A DNA stretch of 64,000 nt from Alphaproteobacteria bacterium bin52. Lineage in GTDB: Bacteria; Pseudomonadota; Alphaproteobacteria; Thalassobaculales; Thalassobaculaceae. This document shows, piece after piece, positions 25,953 to 35,936 of this stretch. Every line of letters begins with the position of its first letter. Positions within the stretch are counted from its first letter, which is position 1. A model generated the notes under the pieces. It was not told the origin of the DNA. It saw only the letters and a list, made by a program, of their open reading frames with translations, and made no database searches. Made by a program: the position numbers and the translations under genes. The stretch covers positions 1 through 64,000 of the forward strand of contig MPMT01000008.1 of assembly GCA_002238645.1 (NCBI GenBank), given 5' to 3'.

Positions 25953-28289
25953 TCAGCCGGTCGGGGAACTGCGCAGCCTGTGCGCCGCGCACAGCACGAA
26001 ACCGGCGGCGATCGCCGGCCAGTGCAGCTCGGCCGGGGCGGCCAGGACCAGGGCGGCACAGGCGAGCCGGGCCACGCTCGCGACCGGCGACAGCGCCGTC
26101 CGGTCGAACCGGGCAAGTGCGCTGGCCAGCAGGTAGAGCGCCAGGACCAGGCGCAGGCACAGCCAGGCGACGCTTCCCCAGGCCAGGTCCGGGCCGTAGC
26201 CCGGCAGGTGCGCGGTGCCGCTTCCGGCCGGGTCGAGCCTCGCCGCTTCGATCAGCAGCAGTTCCGGGTAGAAGGCGAACACGAACGGGATCGCGAACAT
26301 CACGATCCCGGCCCGTACCGCCGCTACGGCGGTCACCACCGGTTCCGAGCGCGAGATCGAGGCCGCCGCGAAGGCGGCAACGGCGACCGGAGGCGTGATG
26401 GCGGAGGCCACCGCGAAGTAGAAGATGAACATGTGGGCGGTGAAGGTCGCGATCCCGAGACCGACCAGCAGCGGTCCCATCAGCAGTGCGACGTTGATGT
26501 AGGCGGGTACCGTCGGCATTCCCATGCCGAGCAGGATGGCCAGCACCATGGTCATGAACAGGGCCGCGAACAGGAACACCCCGTGTTCGCCGATCGCGTG
26601 GCCGAAGGTGTTCAGCGCATGGATCACGTCGCGGGCCACGTAGCTCGACAGGCCGGTGAAGTTCAGGCAGAAGTCGATCACCGAGACCGCGAGGAACATC
26701 AGGTAGAGCGTGCTGACCAGCACGCCGGCTTCGGCGAGCGCCTGCACGAGCCGGCCGGGTGCCGCGCGGATTTCCCGGTCAAGGAAGAACAGCCCCATCA
26801 GCAGGACCGAGGCCCACCACCCGGCCGAACCCGCGTCGCCGGCCGAGTTCTGGACCAGCTGCAGCAGCCACGGCAGGGTGTCGGGGGTACACGCCCCGTC
26901 CGGTCCGATCCGTGCGATGCCAAACAGTCGGGAGACCGGTCCGCAGCCGACGGCTTCCTTCGGCGTGAGCAGCAGGACCAGGATCAGCAGGATCGGCGCG
27001 AGGATCATCAGCAGGTGAACGGCGTCCTCGCGGGTGAGCCGTACGTCCTGGTCCATCCCGTCCTCGATCCGGATGCCCTGCCTGCGAGCCTGGAAGACCA
27101 CCGTGAAAAACAGGCAGCCGAAGAAGGCGACGGCAGGGATGACCGCGGCGACGATCACCTCCCGGTACGGGACCACGGTCATGGCCGAGAGCACGAAGGC
27201 CGCCACACCCATCACCGGCGGCATGATCTGGCCGCCCGAGGACGCCGCCGCCTCGACCCCACCGGCAAAGGGCCGGCTGAACCCGCGGCGCAGCATCATC
27301 GGGATGGTGAGCACACCGGTGGACAGCACGTTGACCACCGGTCCGCCGGAGATGGTGCCGAACATGGCCGAACTCACGATGGCGGCATGGGCCGGCCCGC
27401 CACGGAGCCGGCGGGTGGCGATAAACGCCAACCGGATCAGCGACCGTCCGCCGGCAGAAGCGCCGAACAGGCTTCCAAGCACGATGTAGGGAAACACCGT
27501 GTTCATCAGGATGCCCATGAACCTGCCCAGCAGCCCCTGGGCATTGTTGACCAGGACATCATGGATGTTCGGTCGACCATCGATCAGCTGGCGCGGTTCG
27601 CCACCCAGCTTGGTTACCAGGTAGCGATTGATGTCGTCCGCTCCCCACAGGTACCAGACCAGGACCGTCAGCAGCGTGTAGCAGGCCACCAGAATGGCCA
27701 CCATCACCAGCGGCAGTCCCCAGACCCTGACGTTGTAGACCAGGAACACGGTGATCGCGGCTCCGACCAGCGGGAAGATCCACACGCCGAGCGTGTTGAT
27801 GCAGGCGGGATCGTCGACGCTGTCGGGGACGGGCAGCCCGTAGACAACCGCGAACTCCCGTTCCTCCTCGAGCGCCCGGGCAATGAGGGCGGCGCGCTCG
27901 CCGGTCAGCTGGTCGACGAGGCAGACCGAGTCGATCTCGACCAGGTAGGCCAGCGAGATCGCAACCGCCGTGACCACCAGCACACCGTCCATGAAGGCGC
28001 AGGCCGAGCGGCGCAGCAGGTGCCGCGAGGGCGTGTTGCGCAGGAACGAATGCTGCAGCGCCACGATCGTCATCATGACGACGAAACAGACTGGATACAG
28101 GTACTCGTAGGAGAACTTGCGAATCCTGATCCCGTCGACGCCAATCCCCTGCTGGATCAGCGCCTCAAGTCCCGGCACCGCGGGCTGGGTGTTGGCCATG
28201 CCGACCAGCACCAGGCAGAACCCGAGCACCAGCGCGAGCCGGCCGGCACCGCCTGGCCTGGCGGCAGGGGTCTCGCCCGGGTCCGACAT
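25953..28289 (-). CDS. TRAP transporter fused permease subunit (TAXI type)
   Basis: A 778-residue polytopic membrane protein fusing the small (4TM) and large (12TM) TRAP permease domains, as is usual for TAXI-type TRAP systems. Large-domain signatures are visible: SSAMFGTISGGPVVNVLSTG, GGVEAAASSGGQIMPPVMG, and in the second half LLGMGMPTVPAYI plus ITPPVAVAAFAAA. It should carry out Na+-driven uptake of an organic acid delivered by the periplasmic binding protein encoded 47 bases upstream. It is the last gene of the minus-strand run that also includes AmpG-like MFS, HyuB and HyuA, so it may import the HyuAB substrate (inference). Confidence 0.88.
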   Translation of the reverse strand: MSDPGETPAARPGGAGRLALVLGFCLVLVGMANTQPAVPGLEALIQQGIGVDGIRIRKFSYEYLYPVCFVVMMTIVALQHSFLRNTPSRHLLRRSACAFMDGVLVVTAVAISLAYLVEIDSVCLVDQLTGERAALIARALEEEREFAVVYGLPVPDSVDDPACINTLGVWIFPLVGAAITVFLVYNVRVWGLPLVMVAILVACYTLLTVLVWYLWGADDINRYLVTKLGGEPRQLIDGRPNIHDVLVNNAQGLLGRFMGILMNTVFPYIVLGSLFGASAGGRSLIRLAFIATRRLRGGPAHAAIVSSAMFGTISGGPVVNVLSTGVLTIPMMLRRGFSRPFAGGVEAAASSGGQIMPPVMGVAAFVLSAMTVVPYREVIVAAVIPAVAFFGCLFFTVVFQARRQGIRIEDGMDQDVRLTREDAVHLLMILAPILLILVLLLTPKEAVGCGPVSRLFGIARIGPDGACTPDTLPWLLQLVQNSAGDAGSAGWWASVLLMGLFFLDREIRAAPGRLVQALAEAGVLVSTLYLMFLAVSVIDFCLNFTGLSSYVARDVIHALNTFGHAIGEHGVFLFAALFMTMVLAILLGMGMPTVPAYINVALLMGPLLVGLGIATFTAHMFIFYFAVASAITPPVAVAAFAAASISRSEPVVTAVAAVRAGIVMFAIPFVFAFYPELLLIEAARLDPAGSGTAHLPGYGPDLAWGSVAWLCLRLVLALYLLASALARFDRTALSPVASVARLACAALVLAAPAELHWPAIAAGFVLCAAHRLRSSPTG

Positions 28290-28336
28290 CTCGGCCGGCG
28301 TCCGGCCGGTCCGGGAGGGCTCCGGCCGGCGCGCGC

Positions 28337-29398
28337 CTACTGTGCGCAGTCAGGCACGGTGTAGCCGGCGTCTTCCCACGCCATGACGGCGCCCGGGTGG
28401 TACTTCACCGGGTTGGCGCCGCAGAAGCCCGACTTTTCGGGATCGAGTTCAGCCAGACCGATGTTCTTCACGTAGGGTGCCCGCGCCAGCAATCGGTCGA
28501 TGCTGGCGATGTATGCCGCCGTCAGGGCCCGTACGAGGTCCGTATCCATGTCCTTGTGCACGACGTCGGCAAACGCCGTTCCCATGCCCCGGAACACGCC
28601 GTCTTCCGAAATCAGCGTGACACCCTGGTCGGCGCCGTAGCCCATCTCCGCCTCCGGCACCACGATCGGCACGTTGCCCGGTGCCTTCAGGATCCGCTGG
28701 AACGCGTCGCTGTCGAACACCGCCTTCGGGGTGGAGATGATGTTGACCTTGCCGGCCGCCAGCGACACCGTGACACGCTGGGACGGGAAGGTGAGCGGGA
28801 TGACGAAGGCATCCACCGAGCCGTCGACCAGGATGGTGGCAAGCTGGCCCCAGTTGGCCTGGAACCCGTCGTAGTCGGTACCGTCCTTCAGTCCGGCCGC
28901 CAGCTGGATGGCCTGGCGGGCGTTGACCAGGGCGGCGCCGCGCGGTGGACCGTTGAACACCTTCCTGCCCTTCAGGTCGTCCCACGAACGGATGTTCTCG
29001 GCTTCATGGGCGAACAGTCCATAGGCGCCGGCGTTGTACGGATACAGGGCGCGGAGGTTCGCTGCCAGTGCCGCGCCCGCGTCACCGAGCTTGGAGTAGG
29101 GGCCGCGTCCCTTGCTCATCAGGAAACCGAGGATGATCGGCATCGGCGCGATGTCGGTCTTGCCCTCCGCGACGTTCTTGACCGAGTTGGTCAGCGTCTG
29201 GCCTTCCTGCACCTGCAGGTTGGCGACACCCGCCTCGCTGGCGATTTCGGCCATGTGGATGATCGAGAGGTGGGGAGAGTTGCCGGGGCTTGACGCCTCG
29301 GCCGAGAGATTGACCTGGGCATGGACCGGCGCGGCCATGACCGATCCGGTTGCCAGGGCGGCCAGGACCGGCAGGGTCCGTCTGATCAGTGCGTTCAT
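28337..29398 (-). CDS. TAXI family TRAP transporter solute-binding protein
   Basis: A 353-residue periplasmic protein. The signal peptide MNALIRRTLPVLAALATG runs to a probable Ala-x-Ala cleavage near VHAQ. The TAXI-family body includes EGQTLTNSVKNVAEGKTDIA and FNGPPRGAALVNARQA. The frame extends 22 codons upstream, but the signal peptide and an upstream AGGACC-type site favour ATG 29398. It is followed by the fused permease. Ligands of this family include glutamate/glutamine and C4-dicarboxylates; I cannot predict which applies here. Confidence 0.85.
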   Translation of the reverse strand: MNALIRRTLPVLAALATGSVMAAPVHAQVNLSAEASSPGNSPHLSIIHMAEIASEAGVANLQVQEGQTLTNSVKNVAEGKTDIAPMPIILGFLMSKGRGPYSKLGDAGAALAANLRALYPYNAGAYGLFAHEAENIRSWDDLKGRKVFNGPPRGAALVNARQAIQLAAGLKDGTDYDGFQANWGQLATILVDGSVDAFVIPLTFPSQRVTVSLAAGKVNIISTPKAVFDSDAFQRILKAPGNVPIVVPEAEMGYGADQGVTLISEDGVFRGMGTAFADVVHKDMDTDLVRALTAAYIASIDRLLARAPYVKNIGLAELDPEKSGFCGANPVKYHPGAVMAWEDAGYTVPDCAQ

Positions 29399-29515
29399 TG
29401 TGGCAGGACCTCCGTTTGCGCCCGCGCCCGACCGGCGCCGGCACTCGTTCGCAAGCATGACCACGGTAGCGCGTCAGCCTATCCGACGGAACAGCCGATG
29501 CCGCCTGACGGCGGT

Positions 29516-30925
29516 TCAGCCGGCTTCCCCGCTCGCATCCCTGCCGAACAGACGGACCCTGGCGCCTGCGAGCATGTCGCGCAGCGCGCGGCGGATCGCC
29601 CACAGGCAGACAAGCGACGGAATCACCATGAGCGTGGTGATGACGAAGAACGTGCCCCAGTCCCCCTCGAGCCAGTCGACGAGTTCGCCCGAGGAGGCCG
29701 CAAGCAGGGTCCGGCCCGCAGTTCCGATCGAGGCGAGCAGCGCGTACTGGGTCGCGGTGTAGGTGCGGTCCACGAGCATGGAGATGAACGCGACGAAGGT
29801 GACGGTCGCGAACGCGCCGGTCAGGTCGTCGAGAACGACCGCGACCGCGAACAGCGCCTCCGACTTGCCGGACCAGGCCAGTGCCGCGAACAGCAGGTTG
29901 GTGCACGCCATCGCGATGCCCGAGAGGAACAGCGCGGGTATCACGCCTGCCCGGATCGCGACCAGCCCGCCGAGCAGGGTGAACGCGATGGTGGTGATCC
30001 AGCCGAACCCCTTCGAGTACAGCGCGATGTCCGACTTGGTAAACCCGATCTCCGTGAAGAAGACCAGCGACATGCGGCCAAGGAACGCCTCTCCGACCTT
30101 GAACAGGAAGATGAACCCGAGCACCGCCAGGGCGATCGCGAAACCGTTCTGTCGCAGGAAGCTCATCAGCGGGCCGATTACCGTGGCGCCGAGCCACACG
30201 GCGGCGTTTCCCAGCAGTCCCGGCATCGCGAGGCGGGTTGCGAGTCGTTGCTCGTCTTCCGCCTGGGCGGCGATGCGCCCGGCAGCCGGCGGCTCGTGCA
30301 CCATGGCGAGGCCCAGCGTGCACCCGATGACCACGACACCCATGACCAGGAAGGTCAGTTGCCAGTAGTTCGCGAACCCGGCCTGCTGGAGCGTGTCCGC
30401 GGAGACCAGCGCGACGATACCGCCCAGCTTGAAACCGCTCCACCAACCGACAACGGCCACCGCGGCGCCGGCCGCCATCTGCCGGTCCTCGGACCTGCCG
30501 AACTGCTCGATCCTGAGCGCATCGATGGTGATGTCCTGGGTCGAGGAAGCAATGGCGATGGCCAGCCCGACGGCGACGACTCCGGCTAGGCCCGACGCGG
30601 GTTCGGACGCGCTCCACAGCACCAGGCAGCCCAGGATGACCGTCTGCAGCACCACGATCCAGGCCCGTCGCTGCCCTATCCGCCGCGAAAGCCACGGGAA
30701 GCTCACCCGGTCGACCAGCGGTGCCCACATGAAATTGAAGGCGTAGACGCCGAAGATGAGCCCCGCCCAGCCGATTGTGCTGCGGCTGAGCCCGTCCTCC
30801 TTCAGCCAGAGGTTGAGACTGCTGCCGATGAGGACCCACGGCAGCCCGCTGATGGCGCCGAGCAGCAGGATGCGGGCCATGCGCCGGTCGGCGTAGATCG
30901 CAAGTGACGAGAGGACTTCGCGCAC
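29516..30925 (-). CDS. AmpG-like MFS transporter
   Basis: A 469-residue membrane protein with about 12-14 hydrophobic segments. The N-terminal half has the AmpG-type pattern (GLPWVLIGSSLNLWLKEDG, FNFMWAPLVDR, then GLAIAIASSTQDITIDALR). AmpG proteins import muropeptides (anhydromuropeptides) for cell-wall recycling, and related MFS proteins include acetyl-CoA transporters. It lies between HyuB and the TRAP binding protein on the same strand. If it handles a pyroglutamyl or amino-acid-containing compound, it might feed HyuAB, but cell-wall recycling is the better supported family role. Confidence 0.75.
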   Translation of the reverse strand: MREVLSSLAIYADRRMARILLLGAISGLPWVLIGSSLNLWLKEDGLSRSTIGWAGLIFGVYAFNFMWAPLVDRVSFPWLSRRIGQRRAWIVVLQTVILGCLVLWSASEPASGLAGVVAVGLAIAIASSTQDITIDALRIEQFGRSEDRQMAAGAAVAVVGWWSGFKLGGIVALVSADTLQQAGFANYWQLTFLVMGVVVIGCTLGLAMVHEPPAAGRIAAQAEDEQRLATRLAMPGLLGNAAVWLGATVIGPLMSFLRQNGFAIALAVLGFIFLFKVGEAFLGRMSLVFFTEIGFTKSDIALYSKGFGWITTIAFTLLGGLVAIRAGVIPALFLSGIAMACTNLLFAALAWSGKSEALFAVAVVLDDLTGAFATVTFVAFISMLVDRTYTATQYALLASIGTAGRTLLAASSGELVDWLEGDWGTFFVITTLMVIPSLVCLWAIRRALRDMLAGARVRLFGRDASGEAG

Positions 30926-31143
30926 GACGTGTTCTCCCGCTCTTCCCGGGCCAGGTCAGGCCATGGTGTGGCGCGGGCTCCGGGCCGGCAAGTCAGGTCG
31001 TCGCCCCGTCCGGTGAGCGCAGGGCGTGAAGGCCCGTCACACGCGACAAACCGCGCGCCGGGCACTGTTCCCGCTCGCGGCAGAATCGGTCCGGGCGTCG
31101 GCGGTGCGGGCCGGGAATCGCTGTTCCGGCCGGGATGCGGGGT

Positions 31144-33138
31144 TCAGTCCGCCGCGTCGGCGAGCTGCGGGAACTCGGTCTGCAGCGTGGCCAGCATCCG
31201 GTGGACATCCGAGCCGTCCCCGCGTCGCTTGCGCGGATCCATGCGGTCCATGGCTTCGAACACCCTGTGCTTGGCGAAGAAGCGCCAGTGCACGGGCAGC
31301 CGGGCGAGGCCTTCGGTCAGCGCGGCGTAGTTCGCCGGGTTCCACACGGTCTCGAACTCGGTGCGTTCGGTTCCGTAGTCGTAGAAACCGTCGGTGGCCT
31401 CGCCGCGGCGCTCCGCACGCAGGGCTGCGGTCGCGGCATGGTCGACGGCGCCGTCGCGGATCACGACACCGTAGGCGTCCCTGGCGTGCTCGATGCTGAC
31501 CCAGCCCCGGCGATGGTCGAGCAGCACGGCCTCGGAGTCGCGCTGCAGCGCGTCACCCCACCCGCCACCTCCGCCGCAACTGACGTGGATCACGTCGCCC
31601 GGGCCGATGGTCAGGATGTCGGTGTTGCGCAGGTTCACCTCGTGGTTGGTTCCGGGGTTCAGGATGAACCGCGACGGCCCGCCGGTCCGTCCGCCGGCGA
31701 TGCCCCAGCCGGTAAACCGGGTGCGGTCGCGGTTCCTTGCCGTCACCCGGGTATTGGGCGAAAACGCCTGGAAGACCATGTCGGTGCCCAGACCGCCCCG
31801 GTGCAGACCCGGTCCGGCGCTGTCCGGCGCCAGGCCGTAGCGCAGGACCTTGATGCCGGCCTCTACCTCATTGACCTCGACCGGCGTGTTCTTGAGGAAG
31901 CCCTGGTTGGCACCGGAGCCGTCCTGGCCGTCCTCCGATGCCCGCCCGCCGGAACCGCCGGTCATCGGGTTGATGGCCGCCATGATGCGCCGGCCGGTGG
32001 CATTGTCGGTGGTGTTGACGTTCATGATCGGCCCGCCCGAGCCCGGCGCACCGGCCATGCGGTCCGGTGCCGCCGGGGCGAAGGCGCCGAGGATCAGTCC
32101 CTGCAGGCGGCTGCAGGACAGCGTGCGCATGCCGACCGCTGCCGGAAACACCGGGTTGACGATGGTGCCCGAGGGCAGGATGCAGCGACAGACGCGCCCG
32201 ATCCCGGAATTCAGGTAGAGCGACGGATCGAGCGAGTAGAGCACGTAGGTCATGCCGACCATGAGCAGGGTGTGTCGCTCGTCGCCCCCGGTCGGCATGT
32301 TGAGCGAACTCTCGAGCTGGGGGTCGGAACCGGTGAAGTCGAAGATCAGCCGGTCGCCGTCGATGATCAGGGTCAGCATGATCCGACAGGGCCATCCGTC
32401 GACCGAGTCCTCGTCCATGTAGTCGGCGAACGGGTAGGTGCCGTCGGGCAGGGCGCGCACGATTGCGCGGGCCTGGGCCTCGGCGTAGTCGAGCAGCGCG
32501 TCGCATCCCTCGCGAAAGGTTTCGGCGCCGAAACGCCTGATCATCTCGTGCACCTTGCGTTCGCCGGTATTGCAGGCGGCGATCTGTGCCTTCAGGTCGC
32601 CCCAGTTCTGCTCGGGTGCGCGCACGTTGGCGAGGAAGATGTCGAGCACCTGCCGGTTGAGTTCTCCCTCCTCGAGGATCTTGGTCGGCGGGATCCGTAC
32701 GCCTTCCTGGTGGATTTCCGACAGTGTGCGCGACAGCGACGCCGGCACCGCGCCGCCGACGTCGGTGTTGTGGACGTGACCGACCGAGAAGGCCACGATC
32801 TCTCCGTCGTGAAAGATCGGCTTCCAGATGTGCATGTCGGGCGAGTGGGTGCAGACGAAACCGGAGTAGGGATCGTTGGTCATGGCGATGTCGCCGGGCC
32901 GGTAGTTGTCGATCAGCCCGATCGCGCGGCCGTAGTTCAGCCCGACGAACCACGTCGCCCCGAGTTCGGTCGGGGTCGCGAAGGTCTCGCCGGACGGCGT
33001 GGTCAGACCGGTGGTGAAGTCCTCGGTTTCCTTCACGAAGGTCGAATGCGCCGTGCGGTAGAGCGTGTAGGCCATGCTCTCGGCGGCCGCCCTGGTGTGG
33101 TTCTTCAGGATCTCGAGCGTGACCGGGTCAACGGGCAT
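31144..33138 (-). CDS. hyuB: Hydantoinase B / oxoprolinase beta family protein (second copy)
   Basis: A 664-residue HyuB homologue, longer than the copy at 16.3-18.1 kb by a C-terminal extension (about residues 560-664). It starts MPVDPVTLEILKNHTRAAAE, typical of the N-methylhydantoinase B / acetone-carboxylase-like subfamily, with AMTNDPYSGFVCTHSPDMH and a late CGGGGGWGDAL. It is separated from its HyuA partner by two bases. The two copies are clearly diverged, so they probably handle different lactams or ketones. Substrate unknown. Confidence 0.85.
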   Translation of the reverse strand: MPVDPVTLEILKNHTRAAAESMAYTLYRTAHSTFVKETEDFTTGLTTPSGETFATPTELGATWFVGLNYGRAIGLIDNYRPGDIAMTNDPYSGFVCTHSPDMHIWKPIFHDGEIVAFSVGHVHNTDVGGAVPASLSRTLSEIHQEGVRIPPTKILEEGELNRQVLDIFLANVRAPEQNWGDLKAQIAACNTGERKVHEMIRRFGAETFREGCDALLDYAEAQARAIVRALPDGTYPFADYMDEDSVDGWPCRIMLTLIIDGDRLIFDFTGSDPQLESSLNMPTGGDERHTLLMVGMTYVLYSLDPSLYLNSGIGRVCRCILPSGTIVNPVFPAAVGMRTLSCSRLQGLILGAFAPAAPDRMAGAPGSGGPIMNVNTTDNATGRRIMAAINPMTGGSGGRASEDGQDGSGANQGFLKNTPVEVNEVEAGIKVLRYGLAPDSAGPGLHRGGLGTDMVFQAFSPNTRVTARNRDRTRFTGWGIAGGRTGGPSRFILNPGTNHEVNLRNTDILTIGPGDVIHVSCGGGGGWGDALQRDSEAVLLDHRRGWVSIEHARDAYGVVIRDGAVDHAATAALRAERRGEATDGFYDYGTERTEFETVWNPANYAALTEGLARLPVHWRFFAKHRVFEAMDRMDPRKRRGDGSDVHRMLATLQTEFPQLADAAD

Positions 33139-33140
33139 GG

Positions 33141-35210
33141 TCAGGTCTCCGGTTCGATGATCAGGTTCGCCCAGTCGTCGACCGACGCGGTGAACCCGGC
33201 CGGGATCACGCTGGTGCAGTCGTCCTGGATCACGATTGCCGGCCCCGAAAGGGACTGGCCGGCGGCAAGGTCGGTTCGTCGATAGAGAGTGGCGTCCCTG
33301 TCGGCGCCGTCGAGCCGGATCCGGCCCGTGCCGAAAACCGGGGGCCGGCCGCTCGAACGCCGGTTGCGTGCGATCTCGGGCCTGGGAACGCTGCCACGGA
33401 TCACCAGTCGCAGGTTGACCACCTGCACCGGCGCCTCCGGGTCGGCGTGCTCGTAGACCGCGTGATGCTCGCGGTGGAATGCCTCCGCGACCGGTTCGAT
33501 GCGTCTGGCGGCGAGATCGGACCGGTCGATCACCGTCTCGATCTCGTAGGACTGGCCGCGGTAGCGCATGTCGGCCGACCAGACGAGGGACGCCGGACCC
33601 GCAAAACCCTGTTCCCCGCGCAGCCAGGCGAGCGCCCGGGCTTCGAGGTCGTCGGCGTGACGGTCGAGAACCGTGAGACCGTCGGGATCGAGATCGACGA
33701 AGGCTGTGCGGATGAAATCGTTGCGGATGTCGGCGATCAACCCGCCGTAGGCCGAGAGCACGCCGGGCAGGGGCGGGACGATCACCCGCTTCATTCCGAG
33801 TTCACGGGCGAGCAGGCACGCGGTCATCGGTCCGGCGCCTCCGAAGGCGAGCAGCGCGAAGCCGCGCGGGTCGGCGCCGGTTCGGGCCAGCAGTTTCGAG
33901 GTCTCGAGGTACATCCCGGCGACGGCCACCCGGATGATGCTCTCGCCGGTCTCGACGAGCGACATCCCGAGTCGGCGTGCCAGCGCGCCCACGGCGTGCT
34001 CGGCCGCTTCCCGGTCCAGCGTCACGGTACCGTAGCCCAGCTTCCCGCCGAGCAGACCGAGCACCGCGAAGGCGTCGGTAATGGTTGCATCGGTGCCGCC
34101 GCGCCCGAAACACGCCGGTCCCGGGCTCGACCCGGCGCTCTCGGGGCCGACCTTGAGCACGCCGAAATCGTCGACCCGTGCGATCGAGCCGCCACCGGCG
34201 CCGATCGAAGTGACCGAGACCGTGGGAACGTAGATCGGAAACTCTCCGACCATCTCGCCGGTGCCGAAGGCCGGACTGCCGCTGCGGATCACCGCGACAT
34301 CGGCCGAGGTTCCGCCGACGTCGTAACTCAAGACGTCGACCTCGCCGGTTGCCCCCCCGACCCCGCCCGAGGCGGTGCCGGACAACAGCATCGCGACCGG
34401 ATTGGTCTTGCCGAGTTCCGCGGCCATGATGCCGCCGTTCGACTTGGTCACCATCGGCACCGCGGGAACACCGACGGTGCCGAGTGCTGCCTGCAGCGAG
34501 GTGATGTATCCCGCCACCCGGCGCTGCACGTAGGCGGCAACCGTCGCCGTGACGGTGCGTTCGTACTCGCGGATGACCGGCCACACGTCCGATGACAGTG
34601 TCACGCCCAGATCCGGATCGGCGGCGAGAATCGCGTCGCGCACCGCGCGTTCGCTGGTCGGGTTGGCATAGGCGTGCAGCAGGGCGACGACGATGGTGTC
34701 CGCCCCGTCGGCACGGGCGAGCGAGACGGCTGCGGCGACGTCCTCCGGGTCAACCGGGCTCTCGATCGTGCCGTCGAGCAGGGTTCGTTCCGCGATCCCG
34801 TAGACCCGCTCGCGCGGCGCAAGCGGCGGCGCCCGGCGCGAGAAGATGTTGTAGGGGTCCGGGACCTTGAGACGCGCCACCTCGAGGACATCCTCGAATT
34901 CCCGGGTGGTGAAAAGGGCAAGCTCGGCGCCGCGGCGCTGGATCACCGTGTTCACGCCGACGGTGGTTCCGTGCACGAAGCTCGCGATGGCGCCGGCAGG
35001 GCAGGCGAACCGGTGTTCGAGTTCCCCGATTCCCGTCATCACCTCCTCTCCCGGCCGGTCCGGGGTCGAGAGCGTCTTGAGGCTGCGAAGGGTGCCCGAC
35101 ATCTCGTCGAACAGGCAGAAGTCGGTAAAGGTCCCGCCGATGTCCACGCCGATCCTGAACCGGCTCCCGTCCGACATCGCGTCCGGCTCCTCGGGACTGT
35201 CCACTGTCAT
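33141..35210 (-). CDS. hyuA: Hydantoinase A / oxoprolinase alpha family protein (second copy)
   Basis: A 689-residue ASKHA ATPase-fold subunit. IGVDIGGTFTDFCLFDE is the first phosphate motif, SYDVGGTSADVAVI the second, and GPESAGSSPGPACFGRGG and AFGGAGPMTA are family signatures. ATG 35210 has GGAGG nine bases upstream, supporting this start over the Met 12 codons later. It is the first gene of the minus-strand run HyuA, HyuB, AmpG-like, TAXI binding protein, TRAP permease, which looks like a scavenging operon for an imported cyclic amide or similar compound (inference). Confidence 0.87.
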   Translation of the reverse strand: MTVDSPEEPDAMSDGSRFRIGVDIGGTFTDFCLFDEMSGTLRSLKTLSTPDRPGEEVMTGIGELEHRFACPAGAIASFVHGTTVGVNTVIQRRGAELALFTTREFEDVLEVARLKVPDPYNIFSRRAPPLAPRERVYGIAERTLLDGTIESPVDPEDVAAAVSLARADGADTIVVALLHAYANPTSERAVRDAILAADPDLGVTLSSDVWPVIREYERTVTATVAAYVQRRVAGYITSLQAALGTVGVPAVPMVTKSNGGIMAAELGKTNPVAMLLSGTASGGVGGATGEVDVLSYDVGGTSADVAVIRSGSPAFGTGEMVGEFPIYVPTVSVTSIGAGGGSIARVDDFGVLKVGPESAGSSPGPACFGRGGTDATITDAFAVLGLLGGKLGYGTVTLDREAAEHAVGALARRLGMSLVETGESIIRVAVAGMYLETSKLLARTGADPRGFALLAFGGAGPMTACLLARELGMKRVIVPPLPGVLSAYGGLIADIRNDFIRTAFVDLDPDGLTVLDRHADDLEARALAWLRGEQGFAGPASLVWSADMRYRGQSYEIETVIDRSDLAARRIEPVAEAFHREHHAVYEHADPEAPVQVVNLRLVIRGSVPRPEIARNRRSSGRPPVFGTGRIRLDGADRDATLYRRTDLAAGQSLSGPAIVIQDDCTSVIPAGFTASVDDWANLIIEPET

Positions 35211-35936
35211 TCTGCTCGCGCCTCCGGGTTCACGTTCCGCCCACGGGCCGGGTCCGGGGCGACGATACCGCCTGGCACCCGGTCCGTCACCTCTTCGACC
35301 GGATCACGGTCATCACGCTGGGGGTTGCGTCGGGCTGGCGGAGATAATCCGGACTGTCCGCGCCGCTGACCGTCCCGGATCCGCGGTACAGCACCGGCCG
35401 ACGCCCTGCCTCGAGTGTCGGGCGGATCGGCCCTGTGAGGGGAGCACCGAGCCCGGTCTTCAAGAATCCGGATGCACGGGTGGTCACGCTTCAGCTATCA
35501 AATTCTCAGTCTGGCCCTGATTTCAGGAGTATATTGCCAGATTTACGGCGTATTCGGCTTGAACTTTTCTTTTGTTGTCGGATTTCATGGATGTCGGAGA
35601 TCCCGATGCAAACCGAATGTCCGTGACACGCGTGCGCGGTCCCGAGGACGCGCCATGCGCCGGCGATGACTGAAGACCGGGCCTTCCGGCCCGTCGGCAC
35701 AGCTCGCGCAGCAGTGCCTGGATCCAGGGGTGCTGGGAGACACTACTGGCAATCCGAGCTCCCCGTACGGCTCGTACTCGGGGCCGCAGCCGGCTGACGG
35801 GCACTGATCCGTTATTTTGTTCCTGTGGCGGCTGCGGGTGGCGCGGCGGTTCCACTGAAAACCGGGGACAGCGCAAGTCCCTCTTTGCATCCAGTCATCT
35901 TGGCATCATCGCATCACTGCGGCAGCTTTCCTCCCT
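35211..35936. other. 726-base region without a supported gene, with an AT-rich pocket
   Basis: It separates HyuA from the toxin-antitoxin pair. A 66-codon minus-strand frame (35287-35487) has no recognised family. Between about 35500 and 35610 the sequence is clearly AT-richer than its surroundings, which suggests a leftover of acquired DNA, and 35690-35860 reads like degraded coding sequence on the minus strand. I cannot name any of it. Confidence 0.4.

Noticed and set aside
25815-28364. An 849-codon open frame on the plus strand opposite the TRAP permease
   Set aside because: It mirrors a well-supported membrane protein gene. Its composition (Arg, Gln, Asp, His rich, no domains) is that of an antisense shadow in GC-rich DNA.
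31135-33285. A 716-codon open frame opposite HyuB
   Set aside because: Antisense to a gene with clear family signatures, with no recognisable domains of its own. The same applies to long frames opposite hyuA at 18.5-20.2 kb, opposite mod at 2.4-4.0 kb and opposite the MFS gene at 14.0-15.8 kb.
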